This document shows, piece after piece, positions 45,691-54,833 of a stretch of 64,000 nt of DNA; the first letter of the stretch is position 1, and the number at the start of each line of letters is the position of its first letter. This DNA comes from Paenarthrobacter aurescens TC1. Its GTDB lineage: Bacteria; Actinomycetota; Actinomycetes; Actinomycetales; Micrococcaceae. The stretch covers positions 236,726-300,725 of the forward strand of contig CP000476.1 of assembly GCA_000014925.1 (NCBI GenBank), read 5' to 3'. The translations under genes were made by a program, and so were the position numbers. The notes beneath the pieces were generated by a model that saw only the letters and a program-made list of their open reading frames with translations, did not search any database and was not told where the DNA came from.

Positions 45691-46432
45691 TGTTCTGGTC
45701 CATGTGGAAGAACAGCATGTCGACGTAGTAGTCGTCGCCGTCGACGTCGAAGTGGACTTGCCGCCCAACGAAAGCGAATCCTGGTCCGAGTTCGCGCAGG
45801 GTTTCGGTGATTCGACTGGTCAAAGCCAGTTCCAGTTCGCGTTCAGCGACCTCCCCCGACAAGCCCAAAAATTCGAAGTTGTAAGGGTCCTTCGCGATTT
45901 GTTGGGCAAGCTCGGTGTCTTGCGCAACAAGCTGTTGCGCGAAGTTGGACGGAGCTGCACCGGTCCTTTCAAGGGTTCGGTTCATGATCATGTTCAGCAG
46001 GACATTCCTGGACCACCCGTATTGGACGGCTGCTGCAGCGTACGAATTACGTTTTTCCTGTGTGTCCACCTTGTCCAGCAGGACAGTGACGTGGCCCCAC
46101 GGCAATTGCGCAACAGCTTGTTGCGCAATTGGTCCGCCTTGCCAGGCTCCGGCGAACGTTGTCATGTACTGGATGTTGCGCGGCGAAAGGCCTTTCATCT
46201 CCGGGAACTCTCTGCGCAAGTCCTCGGACAGCTTCTTGATAACTCCGCTCCCCCAGCCCTGCTGTTCCTGCTGCAGCCGGACGCCCTGGCCGATCGTCCA
46301 ATACAGCTCGATCAGCTGGGTGTTAATGGTTCGGAGCGCCGTCGTCCTGGCTGCCTTGACTGTCGCTTTTAGGTCCTCGAGCAGTTCCACGTAGCCAGCG
46401 GGCAGGTCCAGTTCGCGCGAGTCTGTCATCAT
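45691..46432 (-). pseudogene. YhcG/DUF1016 nuclease, 5' half of a split gene
   Basis: The sequence encodes the DUF1016 helical domain (TQLIELYWTIGQGVRLQQEQ, GLSPRNIQYMTTFAGAWQGG) and the start of the nuclease domain (DYYVDMLFFHMDQNR) but loses similarity at residue about 247. The frame then runs 20 foreign codons to TGA at 45632. The catalytic VELKxGK strand is absent here and is found at 36540. A ribosome site AGGGTGGA precedes ATG. A truncated product could still be made and lacks the nuclease core. Confidence 0.88.
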
Positions 46433-46468
46433 TCCACCCTAATGCGAGCCACCGACAGGCACGGTGGA

Positions 46469-46501
46469 CTCAATTGTCCAGACGCTGTCTGGACAATTGA
46501 G
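46469..46501. promoter_or_regulatory. Perfect palindrome upstream of the split YhcG gene
   Basis: CTCAATTGTCCAGAC (46469-46483) and GTCTGGACAATTGAG (46487-46501) form a perfect 15-bp inverted repeat with a three-base spacer. The TGTCCA/TGGACA core is shared with the palindrome at 41978 before the other YhcG gene and with a weaker one at about 48092-48113. It lies 37 bases before the YhcG start, between it and the protease gene stop. Confidence 0.75.
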
Positions 46502-46512
46502 CCTACGGGTTT

Positions 46513-47757
46513 CTAGCAGGCGGTTGGGTCGCCGAAAGGCAGGGAGGTGCCGGCGATGAGCCAATGTGTTCCGTCCCAGTGCATTGAGTACCGGATCTTC
46601 CAGTTCGAACATGTTTGGCCGGTCCCGCGGTAGGCATCGGCCGCGTTCTGGATGGTCTGAAGATTCACATCGGCGTTCAGATCGTCGGCTGACGGCGTGC
46701 CGGTGACATCAATGACCTCAGCTTTCGTCCAGTAGGAGGAACCGAGGTCCTTACTCCATGTCGAGGCGTCCCCGAAAGTGGCCTGCAGCTCGGGCGTGAG
46801 GAGTTTGAAGGCTGCTGTGTAGGCGGCTCGATTGATGCCTTGACCGTGAAGGAGCAGGCTTTGGCCTACGCTGCGGGCTTGGTCATGGTCTGCCGAGACG
46901 GTAAAGGGAAAGAATCCGGAACCTGGCGCCGGAGCGTTTCCGCAATCCTTGAACGCCACAGGGGTGGACCTGGATTTCCACTCGTTGACGGCCGCGGCAA
47001 CACGGGGTGCGGTTACCGCGTAGGCGATGCCTTCGGCCCTGGTGTACTCATCAAATTCGATGGTTACAACAATGCCGGTTACCTGGCCGTCTTGGGTGAT
47101 GAGTGGTCCTCCGCTGTTGCCATGGTTGATAGCAGTGTCTGTTTGGATCAGGTTTCGGAGAACCCGGTCCCCTATGTCCTGTTCGGTGTCGAGGGCGCTG
47201 ACTGTTCCTTTGGTGAAGGTGAACGGGCGGCTCAACGGGAACCCCAGGGCTGCTACATCGGTCCCGACCGGGGGCTCGCTGCTTCTGAGCTGAAACTGAT
47301 GGCCTTGGAGCGGCCGGTCGGTTCTGACAAGAGCGATATCCGCTACATCATTCGTGCCAACAACGGTGGCATTCACCGATGTTCTCCCGAAGGCTACGCT
47401 GATCGAGGTAGCATCCTGGACAACGTGCGCTGCAGTAACCACCAAGTCAGGTTCGATGAGGAAGCCTGTTCCTGTACCCCAGGATTCACACGTCGTGACA
47501 GAGAGCTGGCCCACGCCGGGCTGGACATCAGCAACGACATCAGGCCATGCACTCGGTGACGGGGCGGCGCTTGTGCTTGTCGCTGCTGCGGTGGTCGGTG
47601 CGCTTTCGGTGGGCGGAGTGGGTTGAACGGTGCTTGTCGGCGGCGATGTCTGCGGGGACGTGCCGGATCCGTTGGTGCAGCCTGTAGCCCAAAGACACAG
47701 GCTCAAGGACGTGACAACCGTGCAACGGATGAAGGGGTTTGGTTTGTTGCTCATCAA
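46513..47757 (-). CDS. Secreted trypsin-like serine protease (lipoprotein)
   Basis: The 414-residue protein has an N-terminal export signal ending in LCLWATGC, a probable lipobox, then a Ser/Thr/Pro-rich linker and a trypsin/HtrA-type domain. The triad is visible: DLVVTAAHVVQD (His), VADIALVRTD (Asp) and NHGNSGGPLITQDG (Ser). A C-terminal domain of about 130 residues (FKLLTPELQATFGDASTWSK) is NTF2-like and not recognised further. It is codirectional with the conjugation genes and may process surface proteins or aid transfer; that role is inferred. Confidence 0.88.
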   Translation of the reverse strand: MMSNKPNPFIRCTVVTSLSLCLWATGCTNGSGTSPQTSPPTSTVQPTPPTESAPTTAAATSTSAAPSPSAWPDVVADVQPGVGQLSVTTCESWGTGTGFLIEPDLVVTAAHVVQDATSISVAFGRTSVNATVVGTNDVADIALVRTDRPLQGHQFQLRSSEPPVGTDVAALGFPLSRPFTFTKGTVSALDTEQDIGDRVLRNLIQTDTAINHGNSGGPLITQDGQVTGIVVTIEFDEYTRAEGIAYAVTAPRVAAAVNEWKSRSTPVAFKDCGNAPAPGSGFFPFTVSADHDQARSVGQSLLLHGQGINRAAYTAAFKLLTPELQATFGDASTWSKDLGSSYWTKAEVIDVTGTPSADDLNADVNLQTIQNAADAYRGTGQTCSNWKIRYSMHWDGTHWLIAGTSLPFGDPTAC

Positions 47758-48212
47758 CTACCTCCCGAGGCTGAGAAGAACAGCTGCCCGACCGACCCTC
47801 TGTTGTGTCCGCTCCTGCAACTGCGCACAATAAATATGAGTCGGGTAAGCCGCCGTCAGATGCGCTTGATCATGGAGGGAAACGGGAGACCTTTCCCATG
47901 ATTCAAACCAACGGCCGTTTACTCGACTCGTGTCCCAGCAAGCACATCGTAACCCCGAGGGATTCTGTCCATCTCGAAAAGCTCTTCTGGCGGGCGAGTC
48001 GACTGCAGCGCCCCAACAGGATCTTTCCCTGGTGGCCCGTGACCGGCAGCAGCGTCCCATGCCCCCCCTGCGACTTCAATTTTTGCCCTGATAGTCCAAA
48101 GTTCCTTGGACGATTGCTTCGGCAAATGTGCCGCAGCTTGTGGCACTATGGGCTTCGCATCACTTCCTTGTTCTGACGGGATGCTCATCTTCCAGCGATG
48201 GAGCTTTGAGGG
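47758..48212. other. Gap in the conjugation cluster with a doubtful small frame
   Basis: A minus-strand frame of 89 codons (47919-48188; MSIPSEQGSDAKPIVPQAAA, ELFEMDRIPRGYDVLAG) follows the DUF4913 gene; its ribosome site is too close to the start to be convincing. An imperfect TAGTCCAAAG-TTC-CTTGGACGA palindrome lies at about 48092-48113. Nothing else is seen. Confidence 0.35.
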
Positions 48213-48641
48213 TTATGGCTGGATGGTTCTGACGTCGGGGAACCATCCGTGGGGTGCTTTGCGGGGTTCGAGGTGTTCGGGGTCTCGGTGTTCTTTCATG
48301 TCGCAGTTGTAGAAGGGACCTTGGGGGTCGAGGAGAACTCTCATGTGGTGATCTGCATGGTCCCGCCACCAGACGCTCATACCGGTCGCGGGATCCAGGC
48401 GCAGGTGCTCCCATGAACGCCACAAGGCCGCTACACGCGAGACGGCCTCCGGGTGGAAATACCACTCGATGCACCACTTGGCTGACTTTCCCGTGACGCT
48501 GCGGACATAGGTGGGTAGCAGCTGCTCATGGAGGAACTCTTCTGCTGAGCCGTAGACGAGCTCCGGTTCTTTCTCGGCACCCTGCCCAGCTGCAGCCGGG
48601 GCTGGTGTGTCCGTGTCGTAGAGGTCAAAATCAGTTGCCAT
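48213..48641 (-). CDS. DUF4913 protein
   Basis: The 142-residue protein matches DUF4913, found almost only on actinobacterial plasmids and integrative elements: FLHEQLLPTYVRSVTGKSAK, WCIEWYFHPEAVSRVAALWR and WWRDHADHHMRVLLDPQGPF. The N-terminus is low complexity. It stands directly after the TraG-like coupling protein gene (15-base gap) on the same strand, so it is part of the transfer operon. The family has no known biochemical role; a cytosolic accessory of conjugation is likely. Confidence 0.88.
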   Translation of the reverse strand: MATDFDLYDTDTPAPAAAGQGAEKEPELVYGSAEEFLHEQLLPTYVRSVTGKSAKWCIEWYFHPEAVSRVAALWRSWEHLRLDPATGMSVWWRDHADHHMRVLLDPQGPFYNCDMKEHRDPEHLEPRKAPHGWFPDVRTIQP

Positions 48642-48656
48642 GTGTGGCGCCCTTTC

Positions 48657-50426
48657 CTATTTGGTGACCCAGGGATTGGCTGCCGGTGCAGCTGGCATCG
48701 GTACGACTGGTTCTTCGGGCCGGGGGCTGTACTTCTTGATGGACGCCTCCACCGTTTCCTTGTGGGGTCCGGTGTACCAGGGCATGGTGCGGACGAGCGT
48801 GGCGGGTGCGCCAGAGGCGAGGACGACGGCGCGGCCACGGTCCAGTTCGGCGAGGTTGGAAACGTCGAAGATGCGTTCCTTGCTCTCCTGGCGGGAGCGG
48901 CTGGAACCGGACTTACCGGAGGAGGTGGAGACGTTGATGTAGCTGTAGTCTCCGATCAGGTCCGAGAGCGCGCGGAGGAAGCCTTCTTCTGCCACGCCGC
49001 CGCCGTAGACCTTCACGTTCGCCGCTGACCAGATTTTCCGCATGTTCGCCTCTCCCCATAGCTCGACACCTTGGGACCAGGACTGCAATATGCCCATGAC
49101 AATCAGGCCTTTGGATCCGTAGTGGCTGAACTGGTCCGGCAGGGCAGCCCAGCGGACGACGTTGGCCAGCTCATCGAGAGCAAACAGCGCGGGCTTGGGG
49201 AGCCGGCCGCCGCTGCGCTCGGCTCGCTCTTCCATGGCCTCAGCTATGGCCACCGTCAGGGCTGTGGTGAGCGGTGCGGCGGAGCCGGCACCTTCCTTGG
49301 AGAGGATGTAGATCGTCTCCTGAGACGCAGCGAAAGCGTGCGGGTTGAACTGGCGGCGGGCATCCGTGGCCACCGTTGCCCCGCCGGTCGGCGCGACCCA
49401 GCGCAGCGTGTTCCGGCTCTTGAGGCATTGGATCATCTTCTCGGCCGTGCCGAAGATACCGTCGCGCTGTTTGTCGGCCAGTTCAAGTGTGGATTCAAGG
49501 CCCTTGTACTGCAGCTCGTAGTCGTGCTGTTTCAGGATGTTGATCGGTTCGCGGTTTACCTGTTCGGTGACCCAGATGTAGACCTGGGTGATGGGCAGGT
49601 CGCCGAGTGCGGCGGCGAGGAAGTACGAGGACAGAATGTCTTCGGCCTTGGGGTCGAAGTAGGCGTCGGGCTTGGACCCGGGGACGCGGGAGCCGACCGA
49701 GAAGTGCTGGGTGAGTTTGTACGCCTTCTCCTCGTCGGTGACGTAAGAGAGTGGGTTCCACCACCAGTTCGGTTCTTCCTGGGCGATCTTCTGCGGATCG
49801 AACACCCACACCGGAGCAGTATTCTCACGGACGCCACGGGTGCCGTCCACGACGTCGCGCTTGTTTGATGTTGAGACCACGGCGCCGGGTGCGTCCAGGA
49901 TGGCGGGCATGACCCGTGAGGTCGATTTACCGGTACGGGGTCCCCAGATGTCGAGGCTGAGGTCTTCCCAGGACTGAATGAATTTCTGCCCCGTGGAGAC
50001 GACTTTGCCGACCACGATGCCGGGAGTGTCCGTGACACCCAGACGTTCGGCGGTCGCTTTCGCTCCCTTTTCCGAGAATGCGGCCAGTGACTTGCCCCGT
50101 CCGAGGTACCGGGCGGCCTTATCGACCCGGGCACGCTTGGACACACCCTTCCTCCAAGCCACGAGCACAACAATCGTTAGGGCCAGCACCACACCGGCCA
50201 GCACGCAGACCACAACCGTGGCCTCGGTGGGCCACGGCACACGTCCCTTGGCGAGGCCGGCGATCAGATCAATCGGGTGGGCTGGCGGGGCGGCGATGCC
50301 TGCCATCCAGGAGCCGAGGTGCAAGGCGGCGTAGGTGCCGCCGCCGAAAACGACGATGAAGCCGATGGCCAGCCAGACCAGCAGGGCATCACCGAGGCCC
50401 ATTCCTTTGCGGTTTGGTGCACTCAC
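48657..50426 (-). CDS. VirD4/TraG-type coupling ATPase
   Basis: GTG at 50426 overlaps the upstream stop (GTGA) and gives 589 residues. Two membrane segments lie near the N-terminus (LVWLAIGFIVVFGGGTYAAL, TVVVCVLAGVVLALTIVVLV). The ATPase domain has Walker A DIWGPRTGKSTS and Walker B ALFALDELANV, with the TraG-type C-terminus (GVELWGEANMRKIWSAANVK). Such proteins bring relaxase-bound DNA to the type IV secretion channel. The longer frame to 50639 is the antisense-like extension without ribosome site. Confidence 0.92.
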   Translation of the reverse strand: MSAPNRKGMGLGDALLVWLAIGFIVVFGGGTYAALHLGSWMAGIAAPPAHPIDLIAGLAKGRVPWPTEATVVVCVLAGVVLALTIVVLVAWRKGVSKRARVDKAARYLGRGKSLAAFSEKGAKATAERLGVTDTPGIVVGKVVSTGQKFIQSWEDLSLDIWGPRTGKSTSRVMPAILDAPGAVVSTSNKRDVVDGTRGVRENTAPVWVFDPQKIAQEEPNWWWNPLSYVTDEEKAYKLTQHFSVGSRVPGSKPDAYFDPKAEDILSSYFLAAALGDLPITQVYIWVTEQVNREPINILKQHDYELQYKGLESTLELADKQRDGIFGTAEKMIQCLKSRNTLRWVAPTGGATVATDARRQFNPHAFAASQETIYILSKEGAGSAAPLTTALTVAIAEAMEERAERSGGRLPKPALFALDELANVVRWAALPDQFSHYGSKGLIVMGILQSWSQGVELWGEANMRKIWSAANVKVYGGGVAEEGFLRALSDLIGDYSYINVSTSSGKSGSSRSRQESKERIFDVSNLAELDRGRAVVLASGAPATLVRTMPWYTGPHKETVEASIKKYSPRPEEPVVPMPAAPAANPWVTK

Positions 50427-52018
50427 TGTGGGCCTCCTTCCATGGGCAGGACCGGGGCTGCGGATTCGAGCAGAGTCTCCGGAGCTGCATGCCATTTGCC
50501 GTCCGTGTCGTTGACGCCTTCCGGACCCTTCTCCAAGGACGTGAGTCCGACCTGAACGGGGATCCCGGGACGGCCACCGACCTTGATGAGGAACTTTCCC
50601 CGGCCCGGGGGTTCGACGTCGACGCCGCGTGAGTCCCACGCGGGCGGGTCCTGCCAGCCAATGAGCTTTTGCTGCTCTTGGCGGGACAGCGGAATGGCCG
50701 AGGTCAGCAGAGGCATTTCAGAGGCCGGGAGGCCGCCGCAGATCACCATGCCGGAACGCTCTACGAATCCGCGGGCTTTCATCCGGTCCTCTTCTGCCGG
50801 CAGGGCCAGCAGGTCGGACATGGTGTGGGAAATCATGATCTGCCCGACACCCACCGAACGGTTCAACCGGGTCAAGGCGTCCACCCGGTCCACCATGCCC
50901 TTACCGGCACGCAGCGCCCGCCACAGCTCATCCAGAACCACGAAGTAATTCCGCCGAGGTTCCAACCCGGCGTCAGCGAGGGCGTTGGCGACGTTGACCG
51001 TACCGAACCCGTAGGACCAGCAGGCAAGCAGAATAGCGGCCTGCAGGTCCGTTTCGGTCTCATCAATGCTGGAGACGTCGAAGACCACGGCCCGGTCACG
51101 GACCATGGGCTGGCTGGTCTGGCGGGAGAAGATTTCCCCCAGCTTCCCGCCACCGGTCAACCCGAGCAGGGTTGCCTCCAAAGCCCGGGTTTCCTGCAGG
51201 TAGATGTTCATGTCGCCACGGTCCAGTGCGACCTGTCGCAGCTCGTCAGGCGCGGAAACGATGACGTCCAGAAGGTCCTTCAACACCGGCACACCGTCAA
51301 AACGGTCATCGAGGACCCGCAGCGCCCGGTCCAGGATCGTTTGCTCCTGGTCGGTGGGCGGGTTGTTCCGGCTGATCGTGATCAGCGAAACCACCATGGT
51401 CAGGCGGCGTCCGTGCGCGTCGGCCCGGACGCGTGCTGCGTCCTCAGGGTGGCCGTTGTCTTCAAGGAGCTGGGCGGCTTCAACCGCCTGGCCCGGGTCA
51501 AGAATGTTCAGGTACCCGACACCGCGACCGAGCCGGATAACCTGCCCACCGAGCGCCCGGACTGCTTTGACATGCTCGCCCTTCAGGTCACCAAGGATCA
51601 GAGGGTGAACACCTTGTGCGGAGAGTCCGATGAACATCCGCCGCACCACGGTGGACTTGCCCAAACCGGGCTTGCCCAGGATGAACGCGGAGGGGTTGGA
51701 GATCAGCCGGGCGCGCTGGAACCAGCTGATCGGGTCGCAGCAGACCGTGGCCTGTGTTTCCTCGTGGCGGCCCAGCGGGACACCGATCATGGGTGAGGAC
51801 GCTCCGGAGGAGAACGGCCACAGGCCGCAGACCTGAACCGTCGTTCCCCGGTACTGCTTCACGGTAGGGACGAGCTGGGCCATGCCCCCGCCACGACCGG
51901 GCCAGCCACGGGCACCAGGACCGGCAGGGCGGGGCTGCTTCTCAGCCTTCTTCGGCGCAGCCTTGACCCGCGCAGTGCTGTGCTTTGAAGAGCGGGTGAA
52001 GAGTTTCGGGAGGGCCAT
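50423..52018 (-). CDS. VirB4/TraC-like type IV secretion ATPase
   Basis: The 531-residue protein has a basic N-terminus, then Walker A in AFILGKPGLGKSTVVRRMF and Walker B in YFVVLDELWRAL, with SVGVGQIMISHTMSDLLALP further on, as in VirB4/TraC ATPases that power the channel. The classical N-terminal VirB4 domain is missing and may be supplied by the preceding SCO6880-family gene, with which it shares a TAATG overlap. Both are needed as a pair in actinobacterial conjugation modules. Confidence 0.9.
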   Translation of the reverse strand: MALPKLFTRSSKHSTARVKAAPKKAEKQPRPAGPGARGWPGRGGGMAQLVPTVKQYRGTTVQVCGLWPFSSGASSPMIGVPLGRHEETQATVCCDPISWFQRARLISNPSAFILGKPGLGKSTVVRRMFIGLSAQGVHPLILGDLKGEHVKAVRALGGQVIRLGRGVGYLNILDPGQAVEAAQLLEDNGHPEDAARVRADAHGRRLTMVVSLITISRNNPPTDQEQTILDRALRVLDDRFDGVPVLKDLLDVIVSAPDELRQVALDRGDMNIYLQETRALEATLLGLTGGGKLGEIFSRQTSQPMVRDRAVVFDVSSIDETETDLQAAILLACWSYGFGTVNVANALADAGLEPRRNYFVVLDELWRALRAGKGMVDRVDALTRLNRSVGVGQIMISHTMSDLLALPAEEDRMKARGFVERSGMVICGGLPASEMPLLTSAIPLSRQEQQKLIGWQDPPAWDSRGVDVEPPGRGKFLIKVGGRPGIPVQVGLTSLEKGPEGVNDTDGKWHAAPETLLESAAPVLPMEGGPQ

Positions 52019-53526
52019 TACAGTGCATCCTTAATCTCGGACGGGACCATGCTGTGCTCGGGCAGCACCAGGCCCAAAGGCAGGGACGCGGCGAACACGG
52101 TGTCCTGTGACCCGTAAGCGGGACGCAGCAGCAACCTGGCGCTACCGGAACTCTGTTCCACAGCAGCCACAGCGTCTGGAAGGCGTTCCCGATCGGTCAC
52201 GGTCGCGGTGACGACCAAACCGAAGTTCACCAAGCCGGCACCTTGGGCTTCTTCCTGCGCGGTCTGTGCCGCTGACCGGGCATCAACCAAGGCACGCGCT
52301 GATGGCCGGGTTCCGGAGGTGATACGAACGTTGGCGTTGTTCTGATCCTGCTCAACCACGGCGGCGGCCCGAGCCGAATCCATCGGACGGTACAGCAGAG
52401 ACACGCGTTTGCGGTCAACGTCCCCGTGCGGGGCCAGCAGCCGGGACAGGACCGAGGAATTCACCGATCCACGCGGGGCACCTGTCATGGTCCAGGACGC
52501 CGAAAACGCGGAATCGTGCCGGTAGTTCTCCCAGTTGGACTGGTGCGCGGTGGGTCCGACCTCGCCCCAGGTCAGGGACACCGGGGAGCCGGCGGCGTGG
52601 GCTTCATCGATGATCAGCGCTGCAGGGGGATCGTAGGCGATCCGTACGACCTCGCAGAGTTCCTGCGCGGTTGTCGGGCGGGCGATTCCGGCCCCGGTGG
52701 ACTGCAGCCGTGCCGAAAGGCCGGGGATCCGGGAGGCCAGGTCGCGGGCGACTTCTTCCGGCGTCCGCTTCTTCGCACCCGTACGGATCGCGGCGTTGAA
52801 CGTCAACGACACCCAGGCGCGGACCGTGGCCGATCCTTCCGGGTAGGTGGCCACGACCTCGTTCAGCATCTCTCGGGCGAATGCGGGTGCGTTCGGGTCG
52901 ATGTTCATCAGTACTTCGTTCCGCAGCCGGTACCCCGAGTCCGGGGCGGTCTCGACTATAACGGCTGCGGCGTCCAGCCCTGCTTCATCGGCCAGCCCGG
53001 CGAGCCAGCCGCCCCAGTTCGCGACCCACGCATCGACTTGCTCCGGGTCAACCAGTGATGCCCCGTCGGGTTCGGTGGAGAAGATCACGGTGAAGTGGCC
53101 CGTGGTGGGTACGTGCAGCAGGGCGAACGGGCGCTTGTAGGAATCAGTGAACTCGTACAGGGTCGACTTCGCGGCCAACCCGGGGAACTGGTACATGCCC
53201 CACGGCGTTACGCCGAGCGGGCCGGAACGGTACAGGTTGGTCCCGGATGACCGGGAGACCTTGAAGGCCATCCGTGTGCCGAAGCGGTCGACGATGGACT
53301 GGCCATGCTTGTCCTTGACTGTCAGCAGCAAGGCGCTGACGCCGGCAAAGGCAAGGACGCCCAGGCCGACGAAGAGGCCCCAAATAGCGAAGCTGATAAT
53401 GCCCATTAGTAGTCCGGCAAAAACAATTGCGGTTCCGATCGCGCCGAGGTTGGCCAGCCCGGCTGAGCGCGGGACGCGCCAGTTGCCGTAGGACGGTTCT
53501 TTGTATTCGGTGTTAATTGCTGCCAC
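52018..53526 (-). CDS. SCO6880-family conjugation protein
   Basis: The 502-residue protein has two N-terminal membrane segments (GTAIVFAGLLMGIISFAIWG, LFVGLGVLAFAGVSALLLTV) and a large soluble part (FTVIFSTEPDGASLVDPEQV, ARPTTAQELCEVVRIAYDPP) typical of SCO6880 proteins. These resemble PrgI/VirB3 fused to a VirB4 N-terminal domain. It overlaps the VirB6-like gene by 14 bases and the VirB4-like gene by one, so they are cotranslated. It is a membrane component of the transfer channel. Confidence 0.88.
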   Translation of the reverse strand: MAAINTEYKEPSYGNWRVPRSAGLANLGAIGTAIVFAGLLMGIISFAIWGLFVGLGVLAFAGVSALLLTVKDKHGQSIVDRFGTRMAFKVSRSSGTNLYRSGPLGVTPWGMYQFPGLAAKSTLYEFTDSYKRPFALLHVPTTGHFTVIFSTEPDGASLVDPEQVDAWVANWGGWLAGLADEAGLDAAAVIVETAPDSGYRLRNEVLMNIDPNAPAFAREMLNEVVATYPEGSATVRAWVSLTFNAAIRTGAKKRTPEEVARDLASRIPGLSARLQSTGAGIARPTTAQELCEVVRIAYDPPAALIIDEAHAAGSPVSLTWGEVGPTAHQSNWENYRHDSAFSASWTMTGAPRGSVNSSVLSRLLAPHGDVDRKRVSLLYRPMDSARAAAVVEQDQNNANVRITSGTRPSARALVDARSAAQTAQEEAQGAGLVNFGLVVTATVTDRERLPDAVAAVEQSSGSARLLLRPAYGSQDTVFAASLPLGLVLPEHSMVPSEIKDAL

Positions 53527-54832
53527 TGGGGCCCTCCCCGGTTGAATCCTGCGCGGTCTTTTCGATTGCCTGTGACGTCGCGGACGCCACCTTTGCTCCT
53601 GCAGCTACCGCCATGCCAGCCGGACCAGCTGCCGCTGCTCCACTGCTGGCACCAGCTGCTGCTGCCCCTCCACCGGCCCCACTTGCCGCTCCTGCGGTTC
53701 CTGCCGTGCCTGCCTTGGCTGCTGCGGCCGTGCCGGCTGCTCCACCCGGTCCTGTAGCACCGGGGGTTGGCTGGCCTCCGCCGCCTCGCGGGCCGGACGT
53801 TCCGTCGCTGCCCTTTGGCGAGTTGCCTGCCTGGGTGCTCTGGGTGCTCTGGGAGTTCGTTGAGGATGAGGGGGTGGGTGAGGCGTTGCCCCTGCCGCTG
53901 CCGCCACGGCCGAGCGAGACGGCACCGGTGGCGATGGCCCCGACGGCTGCCCCTGCTCCGGCGCCGCTGCCAGAGGCTACAGCTCCGACCATGGGTGTGA
54001 CAAAGCGCATCAGAGCAGGCAGCGCGAACAGCGCCACGACCATCAGGGTGAACCCCGTGATGGATTGAATTAGTGCGTTTTTTCCGTCGCCGTTACCCAT
54101 CAGCAGGAACGCGACGGAGTACACGATTGCGGCAGCTGGTTTGTAGAGGATGAAGGCGATGGTCCAGCCCACTGCTTTCTGGAACCATTGCCGACCCATT
54201 TCGGTATTCGTGAACGCGGCTGTGGTGGGCAGGATGCCCGCCAGGATCACCAGCATGCCGCTGCGCACGACCATCAGAACGACTTGGATGAGGGAGGCGA
54301 TCAAGCCAATAAGACCCAGGACGATCAGGATAAAGACTCCGACGCCGGCCTGATTCGTCAGCACCAGGATCTTCAGGGACTCGGCGAATCCTTTTCCGTT
54401 GGTGGAACGGTTGATGACGGCTACAGAGAAGGCGTCGGCTGCAATCACCAGAATGGAGATGACTCCCAAGCCCAAACCGGACACTAGCGTCAGCGTCAGC
54501 AGGGAACGGAGCAGGTCTTTCAACGGCGCGCCGCGCTGCTCCCAGATCAGGCGGATACCTCCGACGATGACGGCCAGTACTGCCAGCGCGAGGGTCCACG
54601 GCATTAGTGCACTGTTGACCACAGAAACAACGGGGCTTGCGGTTCCGTCCTGGCTGGCTAGGTTCACAGTCGGCATCCCAACCCAGAAGGTGGATAGAGC
54701 CGTCACCATCTGGCTCATGCCCTCCATGACGACTTTGGCGAGATTGTTGATGGAGTCGTCTGCTATCCCCTTCACGACCTCCCCGGCGCCTTCCTTGGCC
54801 TTGCAGGCCAAGTCCCAGATTTCGCAAGCCAT
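53513..54832 (-). CDS. VirB6/TrbL-like channel membrane protein
   Basis: The 439-residue protein begins with a short soluble part with two cysteines (MACEIWDLACKAKEGAGEVV), then about six membrane segments (LALAVLAVIVGGIRLIWEQR, GLGVISILVIAADAFSVAVI, VGVFILIVLGLIGLIASLIQ). The last 140 residues are Gly/Ala/Ser/Pro-rich and disordered. This layout fits VirB6/TrbL of type IV secretion. It sits between the VirB8-like gene (one-base gap) and the SCO6880 gene. Confidence 0.85.
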   Translation of the reverse strand: MACEIWDLACKAKEGAGEVVKGIADDSINNLAKVVMEGMSQMVTALSTFWVGMPTVNLASQDGTASPVVSVVNSALMPWTLALAVLAVIVGGIRLIWEQRGAPLKDLLRSLLTLTLVSGLGLGVISILVIAADAFSVAVINRSTNGKGFAESLKILVLTNQAGVGVFILIVLGLIGLIASLIQVVLMVVRSGMLVILAGILPTTAAFTNTEMGRQWFQKAVGWTIAFILYKPAAAIVYSVAFLLMGNGDGKNALIQSITGFTLMVVALFALPALMRFVTPMVGAVASGSGAGAGAAVGAIATGAVSLGRGGSGRGNASPTPSSSTNSQSTQSTQAGNSPKGSDGTSGPRGGGGQPTPGATGPGGAAGTAAAAKAGTAGTAGAASGAGGGAAAAGASSGAAAAGPAGMAVAAGAKVASATSQAIEKTAQDSTGEGPSGSN

Positions 54833-54833
54833 G

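Noticed and set aside
48092..48113. Third full palindrome of the YhcG type
   Set aside because: Pairing is imperfect and no YhcG gene follows; kept only as a weak relative.
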